Source of the DNA: HGM11788 sp964654945
GTDB taxonomy: Bacteria > Bacillota > Clostridia > Lachnospirales > CAG-274
Assembly (NCBI GenBank): GCA_964654945.1
Contig: CAZZLN010000005.1
Location: 1-62,332 of the forward strand
DNA: 62,332 nt
Direction of reading: 5' to 3'
This document shows positions 22,927-32,787 of this stretch, piece after piece (within the stretch, counting starts at the first letter, position 1; each line of letters begins with the position of its first letter). The translations under genes were made by a program, and so were the position numbers. The notes below the pieces were generated by a model. The model was not told the origin of the DNA and ran no database searches. It saw only the letters and a list, made by a program, of their open reading frames with translations.

Positions 22927-23865
22927 ATGAGCTTTGAACATATATCAGTGCTGCTTAATGAATGTATTGACAATCTCAACATTGTGCCCGATGGTGTGTA
23001 TGCTGACTGTACTCTCGGAGGCGGAGGTCATTCATACCAAATAGCAAAAAAGCTTAATAAAAACGGAATGTTAATCGGTATCGATCAGGACACAAATGCA
23101 CTTAAAGCAGCAGGTGAAAGACTAAAAGAATTTGACAATGTTAAATATGTTCACAGTAATTTTTCAAACATTAAAAATATAGTTGAAGGTCTTGGCTTCG
23201 GTCAAGACAGCATTAATGGATTTTTACTTGATCTCGGTGTATCCTCCCACCAACTAGATGAGGCAGACAGAGGCTTCTCCTACAATCATGATGCTCCTCT
23301 CGATATGAGAATGGACATCACTTGTCCTCTGTCTGCTCATAAGGTGGTTAATGAGTATTCCGCTGATGAGCTTTCAAAAATTATCAGAGATTACGGTGAG
23401 GAAAGATGGGCAAAAAGAATTGCTGAATTTATTGTAAAAGAAAGAAATGTTAAACCAATAGATACTACCTTTGAGCTTGTATCTGTTATTAAAAAGGCTG
23501 TTCCTAAGGGCGCGAGGGCAGATGGTCCTCATCCCGCTAAAAGAACTTTTCAGGCAATAAGAATTGAAGTAAATAATGAGCTTGGAATTTTAGAGGGAAC
23601 AATTAATGATATGGCAGATTTGCTAAAATCAAAGGGCAGAATTTGTATAATTACATTCCATTCATTGGAAGATAGAATTGTTAAAAATGTATTTAGAAAT
23701 TTAGAAAATCCATGTACATGCCCCAGAGATTTTCCAATTTGTGTTTGCGGCAAAAAGCCGAAAGTGAAGGTTATTACAAGAAAGCCTATTGTTCCTTCTG
23801 ACGAGGAGCTAAAGGCTAATCACAGGTCCAGAAGTGCAAAACTCAGAGTGGTTGAAAAATTGTAG
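22927..23865 (+). CDS. rsmH: 16S rRNA m4C1402 methyltransferase RsmH
   Basis: SAM-dependent N4-methylation of C1402 in the ribosomal decoding centre. 312 residues; the SAM site DCTLGGGGHS lies near 28-37, then LDLGVSSHQLDEADRGFSY and RTFQAIRIEVN. Late cysteines (CTCPRDFPICVCGKK) are typical of Firmicute members. It lies 12 nt after mraZ, in the usual order. Confidence 0.97.
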   Translation: MSFEHISVLLNECIDNLNIVPDGVYADCTLGGGGHSYQIAKKLNKNGMLIGIDQDTNALKAAGERLKEFDNVKYVHSNFSNIKNIVEGLGFGQDSINGFLLDLGVSSHQLDEADRGFSYNHDAPLDMRMDITCPLSAHKVVNEYSADELSKIIRDYGEERWAKRIAEFIVKERNVKPIDTTFELVSVIKKAVPKGARADGPHPAKRTFQAIRIEVNNELGILEGTINDMADLLKSKGRICIITFHSLEDRIVKNVFRNLENPCTCPRDFPICVCGKKPKVKVITRKPIVPSDEELKANHRSRSAKLRVVEKL

Positions 23866-23899
23866 CAACCTTGATTTTTAACAGAAAGGGTGGTGTAAT

Positions 23900-24463
23900 A
23901 TGAGGAGCAATGGTGCAAGAAGCAGCTACAGCAGATATAATAATTATAGAAGCAATGTAAATTCAAATACCGGAAACTATAGCAGAAGCAGCTATAGATA
24001 TACTCCAAGATATAACTACACATCTGAAGCCTTTGATTATGTCGGCGATGTTGTTGACACTCCTTTAAGAAAATCAAAAAAGAAAAAAGGGGTTATAAGA
24101 ATAAAGGAGGCGGCACCGTTGAGTTTGATTAAAACTTATACAACTATTGCAGTTATATTTTGTTTTGTTTTAACTTTATTGTGCCTATATGCTTCAAACA
24201 GCAGCCTTAAAACACGACTTGTTGAGCTGCAGGACAGACTTGTGGCTACACAAGAGGATAACGAATACATAAGAATTACAATAGAAGATAATCTTGATCT
24301 TGCAAAAATTCAGGAACAGGCTATGAAGCTTGGACTTCAGCTTCCTGCAGAATATCAAATTATGGAGATAAGTGTTCCTAAGGACAGCTATGCAGTTCAG
24401 TATGAATCAAAAGAAGTGGAAAAGGATGAAGGATTCTGGTCTTTTATTGGCAATATATTTTAA
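23900..24463 (+). CDS. ftsL: FtsL/DivIC-like cell division protein
   Basis: 187 residues. A long Ser/Tyr/Asn-rich cytosolic N-terminus (1-55) and a basic stretch precede one membrane helix at about 77-99. An extracytoplasmic coiled coil follows (LVELQDRLVATQEDNEYI). The topology and place between rsmH and the PBP fit FtsL, a bitopic divisome protein binding DivIB/FtsQ and DivIC. Sequence is poorly conserved in this family, so the call leans on topology and synteny. The N-terminal tail is longer than usual. Weak AAGGGTGG ribosome binding site. Confidence 0.8.
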   Translation: MRSNGARSSYSRYNNYRSNVNSNTGNYSRSSYRYTPRYNYTSEAFDYVGDVVDTPLRKSKKKKGVIRIKEAAPLSLIKTYTTIAVIFCFVLTLLCLYASNSSLKTRLVELQDRLVATQEDNEYIRITIEDNLDLAKIQEQAMKLGLQLPAEYQIMEISVPKDSYAVQYESKEVEKDEGFWSFIGNIF

Positions 24464-24475
24464 GGATTGATACAT

Positions 24476-26860
24476 ATGGCAAAAATGAATAATAATAAAA
24501 AAAATAATAGGCGAGAGGCAAGGGTAAACTATGCCTCTCGTCTTATGTTAATGCTGCTTGTCAGTGTTATTGCTCTTAGTTATGTAGGCTTTTTCAGAGT
24601 TTATGCTGTAAAGACCAAACGCACTGAATATGAGGCAGCAGCAGTGCAAAATCAGGTTAATAAGGTGCAGGATAAGGTGCTCAGTCCAAATAAGGGAGAT
24701 ATTTTAGACAGAAACGGAGAGGTTCTTGCTCTTGGTGAAACTGTTTATAATATAATTCTGGATGTAAGACTTCTTGTTGAGCAGGAAGCCAATGCTCAGA
24801 AAAAAAATCCGGACAGAGATGAAGAGGACAGAGTTTATCCTTTAAATGATACAAAGGAAGTTCTTCAGAAAATACTTGGTATAAAGCCTGAAACAATTGA
24901 CTCCTATGTAGCCACTGATGCAGAGGGTAATCCTGCAAAAAATACACATTATCTTATTCTTCAGAAAAAAGTGCCCTTTGCAAAGGGTAAGGAAATAAAT
25001 GACTTGGGATATAACTGGCTTTATGGTGAACAAGACACAAGCCGTTCTTATCCCAATGGTCAGCTTGCTGCACAGGTGCTTGGCTTTACAAGAGGTGACA
25101 GTGTATGGGGGCTTGAGAGTAAATACAGCTCAGAAATGACAGGTATTCCGGGCAGAACATTTAGAACATACGAATCTGACGGCAGCATTGTAACTCAAAA
25201 AGAACAGCCTATAAAGGGCAATAATCTTGTTACTACTATTGATATTACATTGCAGAAATATGCTGATCAGATTTGCAAACAGGCTTATGATGACTATAAG
25301 CCTAAGAACACATCATCAATAATTATGAATCCTAATACAGGTGAAATTTACGCAATGGCTCAGTATCCGTCATTTGACCCTAATGACCCTATGGAAATTA
25401 CTGACCTTGAAAAAGAGGAAATCAGCAGTGTTTGGGATAAAATGAAAGATGAGGATAAATATAAAATTGCAAACAATGCTTGGAAAAACGTAACTATTTC
25501 CAATACCTTTGAGCCGGGCTCCATATATAAGCCCATTGTTGTTGCAATGGCTCTTGAGGAGGGGGTTATTTCTCCTGATGACAGCTTTGTATGCGGAGGC
25601 TATAAACAGGTTGCAGATGCAACAATTCACTGTCATAACCGAAACGGTCATGGTGCTTTAAATATTACTCAGATACTTGCACAGTCCTGTAATGTTGGTA
25701 TGATGGATATTATTGCTAAAATGAAGCCTGAGGTTTATCTTAAATATCAGCACGACTTTGGGTTTGGTGAAAAAACAGGTATTGACCTGCCTGCTGAATC
25801 TTCTGCAGCAAGTCAGCTTTACACCATTGATAATTTAAGAAGTGCAGAAATGGCAACAAGTTCTTTTGGGCAGGGTTTTGGCTGCACTTCAATTCAGATT
25901 TTAAATGCGTTTAATGCTCTTATTAACGGCGGAAAAGTTATGCAGCCTTATATTGTTTCTCAAATTATTGACAATAATGGTAATCTTGTGGAACAGAGAG
26001 AGCCCCATGTTGTAAGGCAGGTTATTTCTAAATCTACCTCTGACTGGGTAAGAAATGCTCTTGAAACAACTATGACAGAGGGTACAGGTAAAAAGGCACA
26101 GATAGCAGGCTATGCAATAGGCGGTAAGACAGGTACTGCTGAAGAAGGTGACAGAAATAAGGATATTTATGCCCTTAGCTTTATTGCATATCATTCAGTT
26201 GAAAATCCTGATATTATAGCTATGGTTATGATTTATGACCCTGAAGGCTATGGAGATTCAGGCGGTGCAGCAACTCCTGTTCCTGCAATGAAACAGCTTT
26301 TTGAGGATATTATAGAATATAAAGGCTTGCAGCCTGATTATGAAAATGAGGGAAAGAGTACAGAGGAAGCTGATACATCATATACAGTTAAGGATTATAC
26401 TAATTCTAATTTAAAGACTACTATTGATGAGCTTATTGGTTTAGATATTGATTTTGAAATAATAGGTTCAGGTGATACTGTTTCCAATCAGTCACCGGCA
26501 GGCGGAACGAAGCTTGAACAGAAGCCTAGTAAAATTCTTCTGAATATAACCAATCAAAATAATTCAAAGCTTGTGCCTGTGCCTGATGTAACAGGTATGA
26601 GTGTTTCCAATGCTAAAAAGATGCTTGAATCCTCCGGATTTAATGTTAATGTCAGTGAGGAAGACGGGGTTATTATTTCAGAAACTGAAACTGTTGCAGA
26701 AGAAACAACTGAAGAAGATACTGATGATAATAAAAAGAATGATAATAATAAAAAGACTTCTGACAATAACAGCACAGATGAAAAATCTGTTTATATTCAG
26801 ATGCCTTCGGGAAGCACAAGAGTAGTAAGCGGTACAACTGTAAAGATAAGAGCTCATTAG
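24476..26860 (+). CDS. Class B penicillin-binding protein with PASTA domains (PBP2B/FtsI type)
   Basis: 794 residues from the ATG at 24476 (AAGGA 9 nt upstream; the TTG at 24467 is too near). One membrane anchor (about 29-49), a dimerisation domain, then the transpeptidase: EPGSIYKPI with the catalytic Ser, SCN in AQSCNVGMMD, and GGKTGTAEE. Two PASTA repeats follow (about 645-690 and 705-794). The second is interrupted by an acidic, Asn/Lys-rich insert of about 35 residues. It crosslinks septal peptidoglycan together with FtsW. It ends before a strong terminator at 26885. Confidence 0.92.
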   Translation: MAKMNNNKKNNRREARVNYASRLMLMLLVSVIALSYVGFFRVYAVKTKRTEYEAAAVQNQVNKVQDKVLSPNKGDILDRNGEVLALGETVYNIILDVRLLVEQEANAQKKNPDRDEEDRVYPLNDTKEVLQKILGIKPETIDSYVATDAEGNPAKNTHYLILQKKVPFAKGKEINDLGYNWLYGEQDTSRSYPNGQLAAQVLGFTRGDSVWGLESKYSSEMTGIPGRTFRTYESDGSIVTQKEQPIKGNNLVTTIDITLQKYADQICKQAYDDYKPKNTSSIIMNPNTGEIYAMAQYPSFDPNDPMEITDLEKEEISSVWDKMKDEDKYKIANNAWKNVTISNTFEPGSIYKPIVVAMALEEGVISPDDSFVCGGYKQVADATIHCHNRNGHGALNITQILAQSCNVGMMDIIAKMKPEVYLKYQHDFGFGEKTGIDLPAESSAASQLYTIDNLRSAEMATSSFGQGFGCTSIQILNAFNALINGGKVMQPYIVSQIIDNNGNLVEQREPHVVRQVISKSTSDWVRNALETTMTEGTGKKAQIAGYAIGGKTGTAEEGDRNKDIYALSFIAYHSVENPDIIAMVMIYDPEGYGDSGGAATPVPAMKQLFEDIIEYKGLQPDYENEGKSTEEADTSYTVKDYTNSNLKTTIDELIGLDIDFEIIGSGDTVSNQSPAGGTKLEQKPSKILLNITNQNNSKLVPVPDVTGMSVSNAKKMLESSGFNVNVSEEDGVIISETETVAEETTEEDTDDNKKNDNNKKTSDNNSTDEKSVYIQMPSGSTRVVSGTTVKIRAH

Positions 26861-26884
26861 CATAAATTCTTATATAAAAAAATA

Positions 26885-26922
26885 AGATATTGTAGCAGTA
26901 TTCTGCTGCAATATCTTTTTTG
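26885..26922 (+). terminator. Terminator between the two PBP genes
   Basis: A 14-bp stem (AGATATTGTAGCAG / CTGCTGCAATATCT) with a TATT loop and a T-run. It uncouples the upstream division genes from the second PBP. Confidence 0.85.
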
Positions 26923-26938
26923 TATAGTGAGGGAATTT

Positions 26939-28891
26939 ATGTATCAACAAAGAGTTACACTAAAGGCAAGACGTCATACGGTATTTATGCTGGCAGTGTG
27001 GGAAGTTATGCTTCTTGTTTTGATTTTCAGAATATTTTACATACAGTATTTTAAGGGGGAGGAATATCAGGTTTTGGCATATGAACAGCAAACAAGGGAC
27101 AGACTTATATCACCTGTCAGGGGAGAAATTCAGGACAGAAACGGTGTTGCAATGGCAACATCCACAACTGTTGCATCAGTAAGTGTTATTCATGCACAGA
27201 TAACAGAGCCTGAAAAGGTGGCAAAAATATTGTCTGAAAAGCTTAATTTAGATTATGCTGAAACTCTTGAAAAAGTAAATAAAAAGGTAGCATTAATGCG
27301 AATAAAAACAAAGGTAGATAAAAAAACCGCAGAGGAAATTTCAGCCTTAAAGCTGGATGGTGTAATGGTTGACGAGGATATACTTAGGATTTATCCATAT
27401 AATAATCTTGCTTCTCATGTAATAGGCTTTGTTGGCAAGGATAATCAGGGAATAATCGGACTTGAAGCAAAGTATGAAAATTATTTAAAGGGTGAAAAGG
27501 GTAAAATAAAGACACAGACCGACGGCAGAGGTATAGAGCTTAAAAACAGTGAGCAGGACAGAATCCCGCCACAGGCAGGATATAATCTTGTTACAAGCAT
27601 AGATATAAATTTGCAGCAGTATGCAGAACAGACAATAGAAAAGGTTGTTAAGGCTAAAAATGCTAAAAGAGGTGCAGTCATAATGATGAATCCTCAAAAT
27701 GGTGAAATACTTGCTATGGTATGCAAGCCTGATTTTAACTTAAATGAGCCTTATAAAATAAATAATGCAGAGCTTCAGGCTGTATGGGATACTATGAGTG
27801 AGGGTGATAAAAACAAGGCTCTTAATCAGATGTGGAGAAATTTTAATATAAATGATACCTATGAGCCGGGCTCAACATTTAAGGTCATAACATCATCAGC
27901 AGGTCTTGAAGAAGGAGTTGTGACAGAAAATGATAAATTTAACTGCGGCGGAGGAAGAACTGTAGGGGGAAGATATATTAAATGCTGGCGCTCACCGAGA
28001 AGTCATGGTTTAGAAACCTTTGTGCAGGGAGTTCAAAATAGCTGCAATCCTGTTTTTATGGATATTGCCGCAAGACTGGGAAGTGATAAATTTTATGAAT
28101 ATATGGTTAAATTTGGCTTTACACAAAAAACAGGTATTGATGTTGCAGGCGAAGCAGTAGGTATATTTCATAAAAAAGATAAGATAGGACCTGTCGAGCT
28201 TGCTACTATGAGCTTTGGACAAAGCTTTCAGATAACTCCTTTGCAGCTTATAAGAGCTATATCTTCGGCAGTAAACGGCGGCAGACTTGTTACACCTCAT
28301 TTTGCCATAAAGCTTACTGATGAAAATGAAAATGATGTAACAACATTTCAATATGAAGATATGGGAAATCCTATTTCAAAGGATACTTCTGAAAGAATGA
28401 AAAAAATTCTTGAAAGTGTTGTTGCCGAGGGAACAGGAAACAAGACCTATATACCCGGTTACAGAATAGGCGGTAAAACTGCCACAAGTGAAAAACTCCC
28501 AAGAAAAAGCGGTAAATATATAGCAAGCTTTTGTGCCTTTGCTCCTGCTGAAAATCCACAGATTATAGCAATTGTTCTTGTAGATGAGCCTCAGGGGGTT
28601 TATTATGGCGGTCAGGTAGCAGGTCCGGTAATGAAAGAAATTTTATCAAATGCACTGCCTTATTTAAAAATTGAGCCAAAATACACAGAAGCTGAGCTTG
28701 AAATGGATGGTGTAGCTCCTTTTATTGTGTGTAATTATAAGGGCAGAAATATTAATGAGGTTAAGCTTGAGCTTAATAAGGAGCATATAAATGCTGAGGT
28801 AATAGGTGAGGGAAAAACTGTTGTTGACCAGTTTCCAAAAGAAAATACCGTAATTAATCAAAATAGTAAAATTATAGTGTATACAGATTAA
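26939..28891 (+). CDS. spoVD: SpoVD-like class B penicillin-binding protein
   Basis: 650 residues from the ATG at 26939 (GAGGG 6 nt upstream; an in-frame GTG lies at 26927). One membrane segment (about 18-38), a dimerisation domain, then transpeptidase motifs EPGSTFKVI, NSCNPVFMD and GGKTATSEK, KTA rather than KTG. One C-terminal PASTA repeat (about 590-650). In Firmicutes this second PBP is usually SpoVD, which makes spore cortex peptidoglycan. The terminator upstream suggests its own control, although no clear sporulation promoter was found. Roles of the two PBPs could be exchanged. Confidence 0.85.
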   Translation: MYQQRVTLKARRHTVFMLAVWEVMLLVLIFRIFYIQYFKGEEYQVLAYEQQTRDRLISPVRGEIQDRNGVAMATSTTVASVSVIHAQITEPEKVAKILSEKLNLDYAETLEKVNKKVALMRIKTKVDKKTAEEISALKLDGVMVDEDILRIYPYNNLASHVIGFVGKDNQGIIGLEAKYENYLKGEKGKIKTQTDGRGIELKNSEQDRIPPQAGYNLVTSIDINLQQYAEQTIEKVVKAKNAKRGAVIMMNPQNGEILAMVCKPDFNLNEPYKINNAELQAVWDTMSEGDKNKALNQMWRNFNINDTYEPGSTFKVITSSAGLEEGVVTENDKFNCGGGRTVGGRYIKCWRSPRSHGLETFVQGVQNSCNPVFMDIAARLGSDKFYEYMVKFGFTQKTGIDVAGEAVGIFHKKDKIGPVELATMSFGQSFQITPLQLIRAISSAVNGGRLVTPHFAIKLTDENENDVTTFQYEDMGNPISKDTSERMKKILESVVAEGTGNKTYIPGYRIGGKTATSEKLPRKSGKYIASFCAFAPAENPQIIAIVLVDEPQGVYYGGQVAGPVMKEILSNALPYLKIEPKYTEAELEMDGVAPFIVCNYKGRNINEVKLELNKEHINAEVIGEGKTVVDQFPKENTVINQNSKIIVYTD

Positions 28892-28908
28892 GATTTTTGT
28901 AGTATAAT
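28880..28908 (+). promoter_or_regulatory. Possible promoter before murE
   Basis: TATACA, 17 bp, TATAAT. The -35 box is weak. It overlaps the end of the preceding gene. Confidence 0.4.
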
Positions 28909-28984
28909 TATTATATGTGGTTTTTTGATAAGGATTAAAAAATATGATTATATTAAATCTTAATAAGAAAGGCAGGTAGTTATT

Positions 28985-30442
28985 TTGAAGCTTAGCAGAA
29001 TATTAAATCTGGCAGATGGAATTTTAATACAGGGAAATATAAATGAAGAAATAAATGCAATAACAATTGACTCCAGAAAAGCAGGAAAGGGTATATTGTT
29101 TGTTGCTATGGTTGGTATGACAGCAGATGGTCATAATTTTATAGAAAGTGCTTATGAAAAAGGCTGCAGAGCGGTTATTACTGAAAAGAATGTAGATAAT
29201 ATTCCTGAGGATATGACGGTATTTCAGGTTAGCTCATCAAGAACTGCTCTTGCAAAAATGGCAGCCAATTTTTATGATTCACCGTCAGAGCAAATGACTA
29301 TGATTGGTGTCACAGGCACAAATGGAAAAACCAGCACAACTTATTTTATGGAATCTGTTTTAAACCATATTAAAAAGAAAACTGCTGTTATCGGTACTGT
29401 AGAAATAAGAATTGGCGGTGAAAAGAGAGAAATTGATTTTGCAACAAGCACAACACCTGATACTCTTGAACTTAATCAAATGCTGAGAATTATGGCTGAT
29501 GAAAATGTTGATGATGTTATAATGGAGGTTTCATCTCATGGTCTTGAACTTCAGAAAGTAGACGGTATTAATTTTGAGATTGGTATATTTACAAATCTTA
29601 CACAGGATCATCTTGATTTTCACAAAACCATGGAAAATTACTGCAAGGCAAAGGCTAAGCTTTTTAGAATGTGCAAATACGGCATAATTAATGCTGATGA
29701 TAAATGGGCAGATAAAATTACTGAAGAAGCTGACTGTAAGATTTATACTTATGGTATTGATTCTGACTGTGATTTTAAGGCTGAAAATATAGAATATAAA
29801 ATGGATAGAGTTGACTTTACAGTAAATATTGACGGCAAGGCTGTTGATTTTGAGCTTAAAGTGCCGGGAAGATTTAGTGTATATAATGCTCTTGGCGTTA
29901 TTGGTGCTGCTTATGCAATGGGAATTTCCGCAGAAGATATAAAAGAAGGTATAAACAATATTAAGGGTGTTCCGGGACGTATTCAAAATGTTGAAAATGA
30001 CAAGGGTTTTAATGTAATTGTTGATTATGCTCATACTCCTGACGGACTTGAAAATATATTAAATTCTGTAAGAGAATTTACAAAGGGCAGAATTATCACT
30101 GTATTTGGATGCGGAGGTGACAGAGATAAAACCAAACGCCCTATAATGGGAGAAATTGTTGCAAGACTTGGAGATATTCCTGTTATAACATCAGATAATC
30201 CACGTTCAGAAAATCCTGAGGATATTGTAAAAGAGGTTGAAGCAGGTGTTAAGAGTGTTACTGATGATTATATTATGATTGTGGACAGAAAAGAAGCTAT
30301 ATTTAAGGCAGTTTCTATTGCACAAAAAGGCGACAGTGTTATAATTGCCGGCAAAGGTCATGAAAATTATCAGATATTAAAAGATAAAACAATACATTTT
30401 GATGATGTAGAGGTTGCAAGAGAAGCTTTGGAGGAACTATAA
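28985..30442 (+). CDS. murE: UDP-MurNAc-tripeptide synthetase, meso-DAP adding
   Basis: Adds the third residue of the peptidoglycan stem peptide with ATP. 485 residues; ATP loop GVTGTNGKTSTT at 108-119. TSDNPRSENPE near 400 contains DNPR, the meso-diaminopimelate-specifying motif (lysine enzymes differ), so the wall is of the DAP type. The start is TTG with a GGCAGGT ribosome binding site. The stop overlaps the murF start (TAATG). Confidence 0.96.
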   Translation: MKLSRILNLADGILIQGNINEEINAITIDSRKAGKGILFVAMVGMTADGHNFIESAYEKGCRAVITEKNVDNIPEDMTVFQVSSSRTALAKMAANFYDSPSEQMTMIGVTGTNGKTSTTYFMESVLNHIKKKTAVIGTVEIRIGGEKREIDFATSTTPDTLELNQMLRIMADENVDDVIMEVSSHGLELQKVDGINFEIGIFTNLTQDHLDFHKTMENYCKAKAKLFRMCKYGIINADDKWADKITEEADCKIYTYGIDSDCDFKAENIEYKMDRVDFTVNIDGKAVDFELKVPGRFSVYNALGVIGAAYAMGISAEDIKEGINNIKGVPGRIQNVENDKGFNVIVDYAHTPDGLENILNSVREFTKGRIITVFGCGGDRDKTKRPIMGEIVARLGDIPVITSDNPRSENPEDIVKEVEAGVKSVTDDYIMIVDRKEAIFKAVSIAQKGDSVIIAGKGHENYQILKDKTIHFDDVEVAREALEEL

Positions 30443-31797
30443 TGAAATTCAGTACAGATGAAATAGCCGGCATAACAGGCGGAAGGCTTGTTGGCGGTAA
30501 TATAGAAATAACAGGTATTTCAACTGATAACAGAACTGCAAAATCAGGAGATTTGTTTATTGCAATTGTTGGTGAAATTCATGACGGACATAAGTTTATT
30601 GAGGGTGCTGTCAAAAATGGCGCATCAGCAGCTCTTGTTGAAAAGGACGGTGATTATGGTGTGCCTTATATAAAAGTTGAAGATACTGTAAAAGCATTTG
30701 GTGCAATATCAAAAGCACATAAAAATAAATTTAATATTCCTGTTATTGCAGTTACAGGCAGTGTCGGAAAAACTACCACTAAAGATATGATTGCCGGTGT
30801 TCTTTCAAAAAAATATAATGTGTTAAAAACAGAGGGTAATTTTAATAATCATATTGGTGTGCCAAAAACACTTTTAAGACTTGATGAAAGTCACCAATGT
30901 GCAGTTATTGAAATGGGTATGAATCATTTTGATGAAATAAGCTATCTTACATCTCTTGCAGAGCCTGATATTGCTGTTATAACAAATGTCGGTGTATCAC
31001 ATATTGAAAATCTTGGAAGCAGAGAGGGAATATTAAAGGCTAAGTGCGAAATTTTTGAGGGTATGGAAAAAGGCGGCTTAAAGATACTTAATTTTGATGA
31101 CGATATGCTTGCTTCTGTTAAAGATAAGTATGAAAATATATGCTATTATTCTATGGAGCAAAAAACTCAGATTTATGCCGATAATATTAGTGAAAAGGGT
31201 ATTGAGGGCATAAGCTGCATAATTCATACTCCAAAATTCAGCTTTGATGCTGATATTTCAATTCCCGGAAGGCATATGGTCGGAAATGCTATGGCTGCTG
31301 CTGCTGTGGCTGTTAAGCTTGGTATGACTGCTGAAGAAATTGCAAAGGGTATTTCTGATTTTGAGCCTACAGGAGGCAGAATGGAAATTATAAAGTGTGA
31401 TGATTACACTATTATAAATGATGTGTACAATGCAAATCCTGTTTCTACAAAGGCGGGTATTGATGTTGTTGCCCATGGAAAAGGAAAAAAGTGCTGTATT
31501 CTTGGTGATATGTTTGAGCTTGGAGAATTCGGACCTAAGCTTCATTATGAGGTTGGAGAATATGCAGCAGAAAAAAATATTGACACTCTTGTTTGTATAG
31601 GTGAAATAAGCAGGAATATGTATGAGGGTGCTGTCCATAAAAAAGGAAATACTAAAATTTATTATTTTAAATCACAGGAGAAATTTATAGCCGAATGTGA
31701 CAAAATAATTGAAAAGGGTATGACAATACTTGTTAAGGCATCAAGAGGAATGCACTTTGAAAAAATTGTAGGATATTTAAGAGGTGAAAACAAATGA
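30442..31797 (+). CDS. murF: UDP-MurNAc-tripeptide D-alanyl-D-alanine ligase
   Basis: Completes the UDP-MurNAc pentapeptide by adding D-Ala-D-Ala. 451 residues; N-terminal MurE/F domain (STDNRTAKSGDLFIA), ATP loop VTGSVGKTTTKDM at about 110-122, and substrate motifs NFNNHIGVP and NDVYNANP. It overlaps murE by one base and mraY by four, so the block is translated together. Confidence 0.97.
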   Translation: MKFSTDEIAGITGGRLVGGNIEITGISTDNRTAKSGDLFIAIVGEIHDGHKFIEGAVKNGASAALVEKDGDYGVPYIKVEDTVKAFGAISKAHKNKFNIPVIAVTGSVGKTTTKDMIAGVLSKKYNVLKTEGNFNNHIGVPKTLLRLDESHQCAVIEMGMNHFDEISYLTSLAEPDIAVITNVGVSHIENLGSREGILKAKCEIFEGMEKGGLKILNFDDDMLASVKDKYENICYYSMEQKTQIYADNISEKGIEGISCIIHTPKFSFDADISIPGRHMVGNAMAAAAVAVKLGMTAEEIAKGISDFEPTGGRMEIIKCDDYTIINDVYNANPVSTKAGIDVVAHGKGKKCCILGDMFELGEFGPKLHYEVGEYAAEKNIDTLVCIGEISRNMYEGAVHKKGNTKIYYFKSQEKFIAECDKIIEKGMTILVKASRGMHFEKIVGYLRGENK

Positions 31798-32774
31798 GTG
31801 GTGAAATTTTAAATGTAGTCTATGCTATAATAATAGCATTTATTGTAAATGTAATTTTATGTCCCATTATAATTCCAATGTTACATAAATTAAAATTCGG
31901 ACAGCCTATAAGAGCAGAGGGTCCTAAAAACCATATGAAAAAACAAGGTACTCCTACTATGGGAGGTGTAATGATAATTATAAGCTTTATTGCTGCATCT
32001 GCATTTTTTCTCAAAGGAAATTATGATGCTTGTGTAGTAGTGCTTATTACAGTTGGATATGGTGTTGTAGGCTTTATTGATGATTATTTAAAGATTGTTA
32101 AAAAGCAGAATGAGGGTTTAAAGCCTTTGCAAAAAATAATATTTCAGCTTATTGTAACTGTGCTTTTTTATATTTATATTACAAGATATACAGACATAGG
32201 TACAGAAATTTTTATTCCTTTTACAAATGGCTATACAATTGAGCTTGGCTGGCTATACGGACCATTTATGTTTTTTGTAATGGTCGGTACAGTAAACAGC
32301 GTTAATCTTACAGACGGCCTTGACGGACTTGCAAGCGGTGTTACTGTTCTTGTTGCAACCTTCTTTACTTATGTTGCCTATGCCTGCGGTTGTTATGAGC
32401 TTATGCCTATATGCGGTGCAGCAATAGGTTCGCTTATGGGTTTTCTTGTGTTTAATTGCCATCCGGCAAAGGTATTTATGGGTGATACAGGCTCTCTTGC
32501 TCTTGGAGGATTTGTTGCAAGTATTGCTATGATTACAAGAATGCCGATTATTCTTTTAATAGTAGGTTTTATATATGTATGCGAGAGTCTTTCAGTTATT
32601 ATTCAGGTAACATATTTTAAGGCTACTCATGGTAAGAGAATATTCAGAATGGCACCTATACATCATCACTTTGAAGAAGGCGGTATGGCGGGTATAAAGG
32701 TTGTTCAGCTTTTCTGGATTGTTACTGCGGTTTTATGTTTAGTAGGTTATATTGCCTGCAGAAATTTATTCTAG
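31794..32774 (+). CDS. mraY: Phospho-MurNAc-pentapeptide transferase
   Basis: Transfers phospho-MurNAc-pentapeptide to undecaprenyl phosphate, giving lipid I. 326 residues, about ten membrane helices. Motifs GPKNHMKKQGTPTMGG, FIDDYLKI, NLTDGLDGLASG, FMGDTGSLALGG and the C-terminal APIHHHFE. The NxTDGLDGL and HHHFE pattern separates it from the TagO-type relative at 7731. Confidence 0.97.
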   Translation: MSGEILNVVYAIIIAFIVNVILCPIIIPMLHKLKFGQPIRAEGPKNHMKKQGTPTMGGVMIIISFIAASAFFLKGNYDACVVVLITVGYGVVGFIDDYLKIVKKQNEGLKPLQKIIFQLIVTVLFYIYITRYTDIGTEIFIPFTNGYTIELGWLYGPFMFFVMVGTVNSVNLTDGLDGLASGVTVLVATFFTYVAYACGCYELMPICGAAIGSLMGFLVFNCHPAKVFMGDTGSLALGGFVASIAMITRMPIILLIVGFIYVCESLSVIIQVTYFKATHGKRIFRMAPIHHHFEEGGMAGIKVVQLFWIVTAVLCLVGYIACRNLF

Positions 32775-32787
32775 GAGGTAGCTAAAT

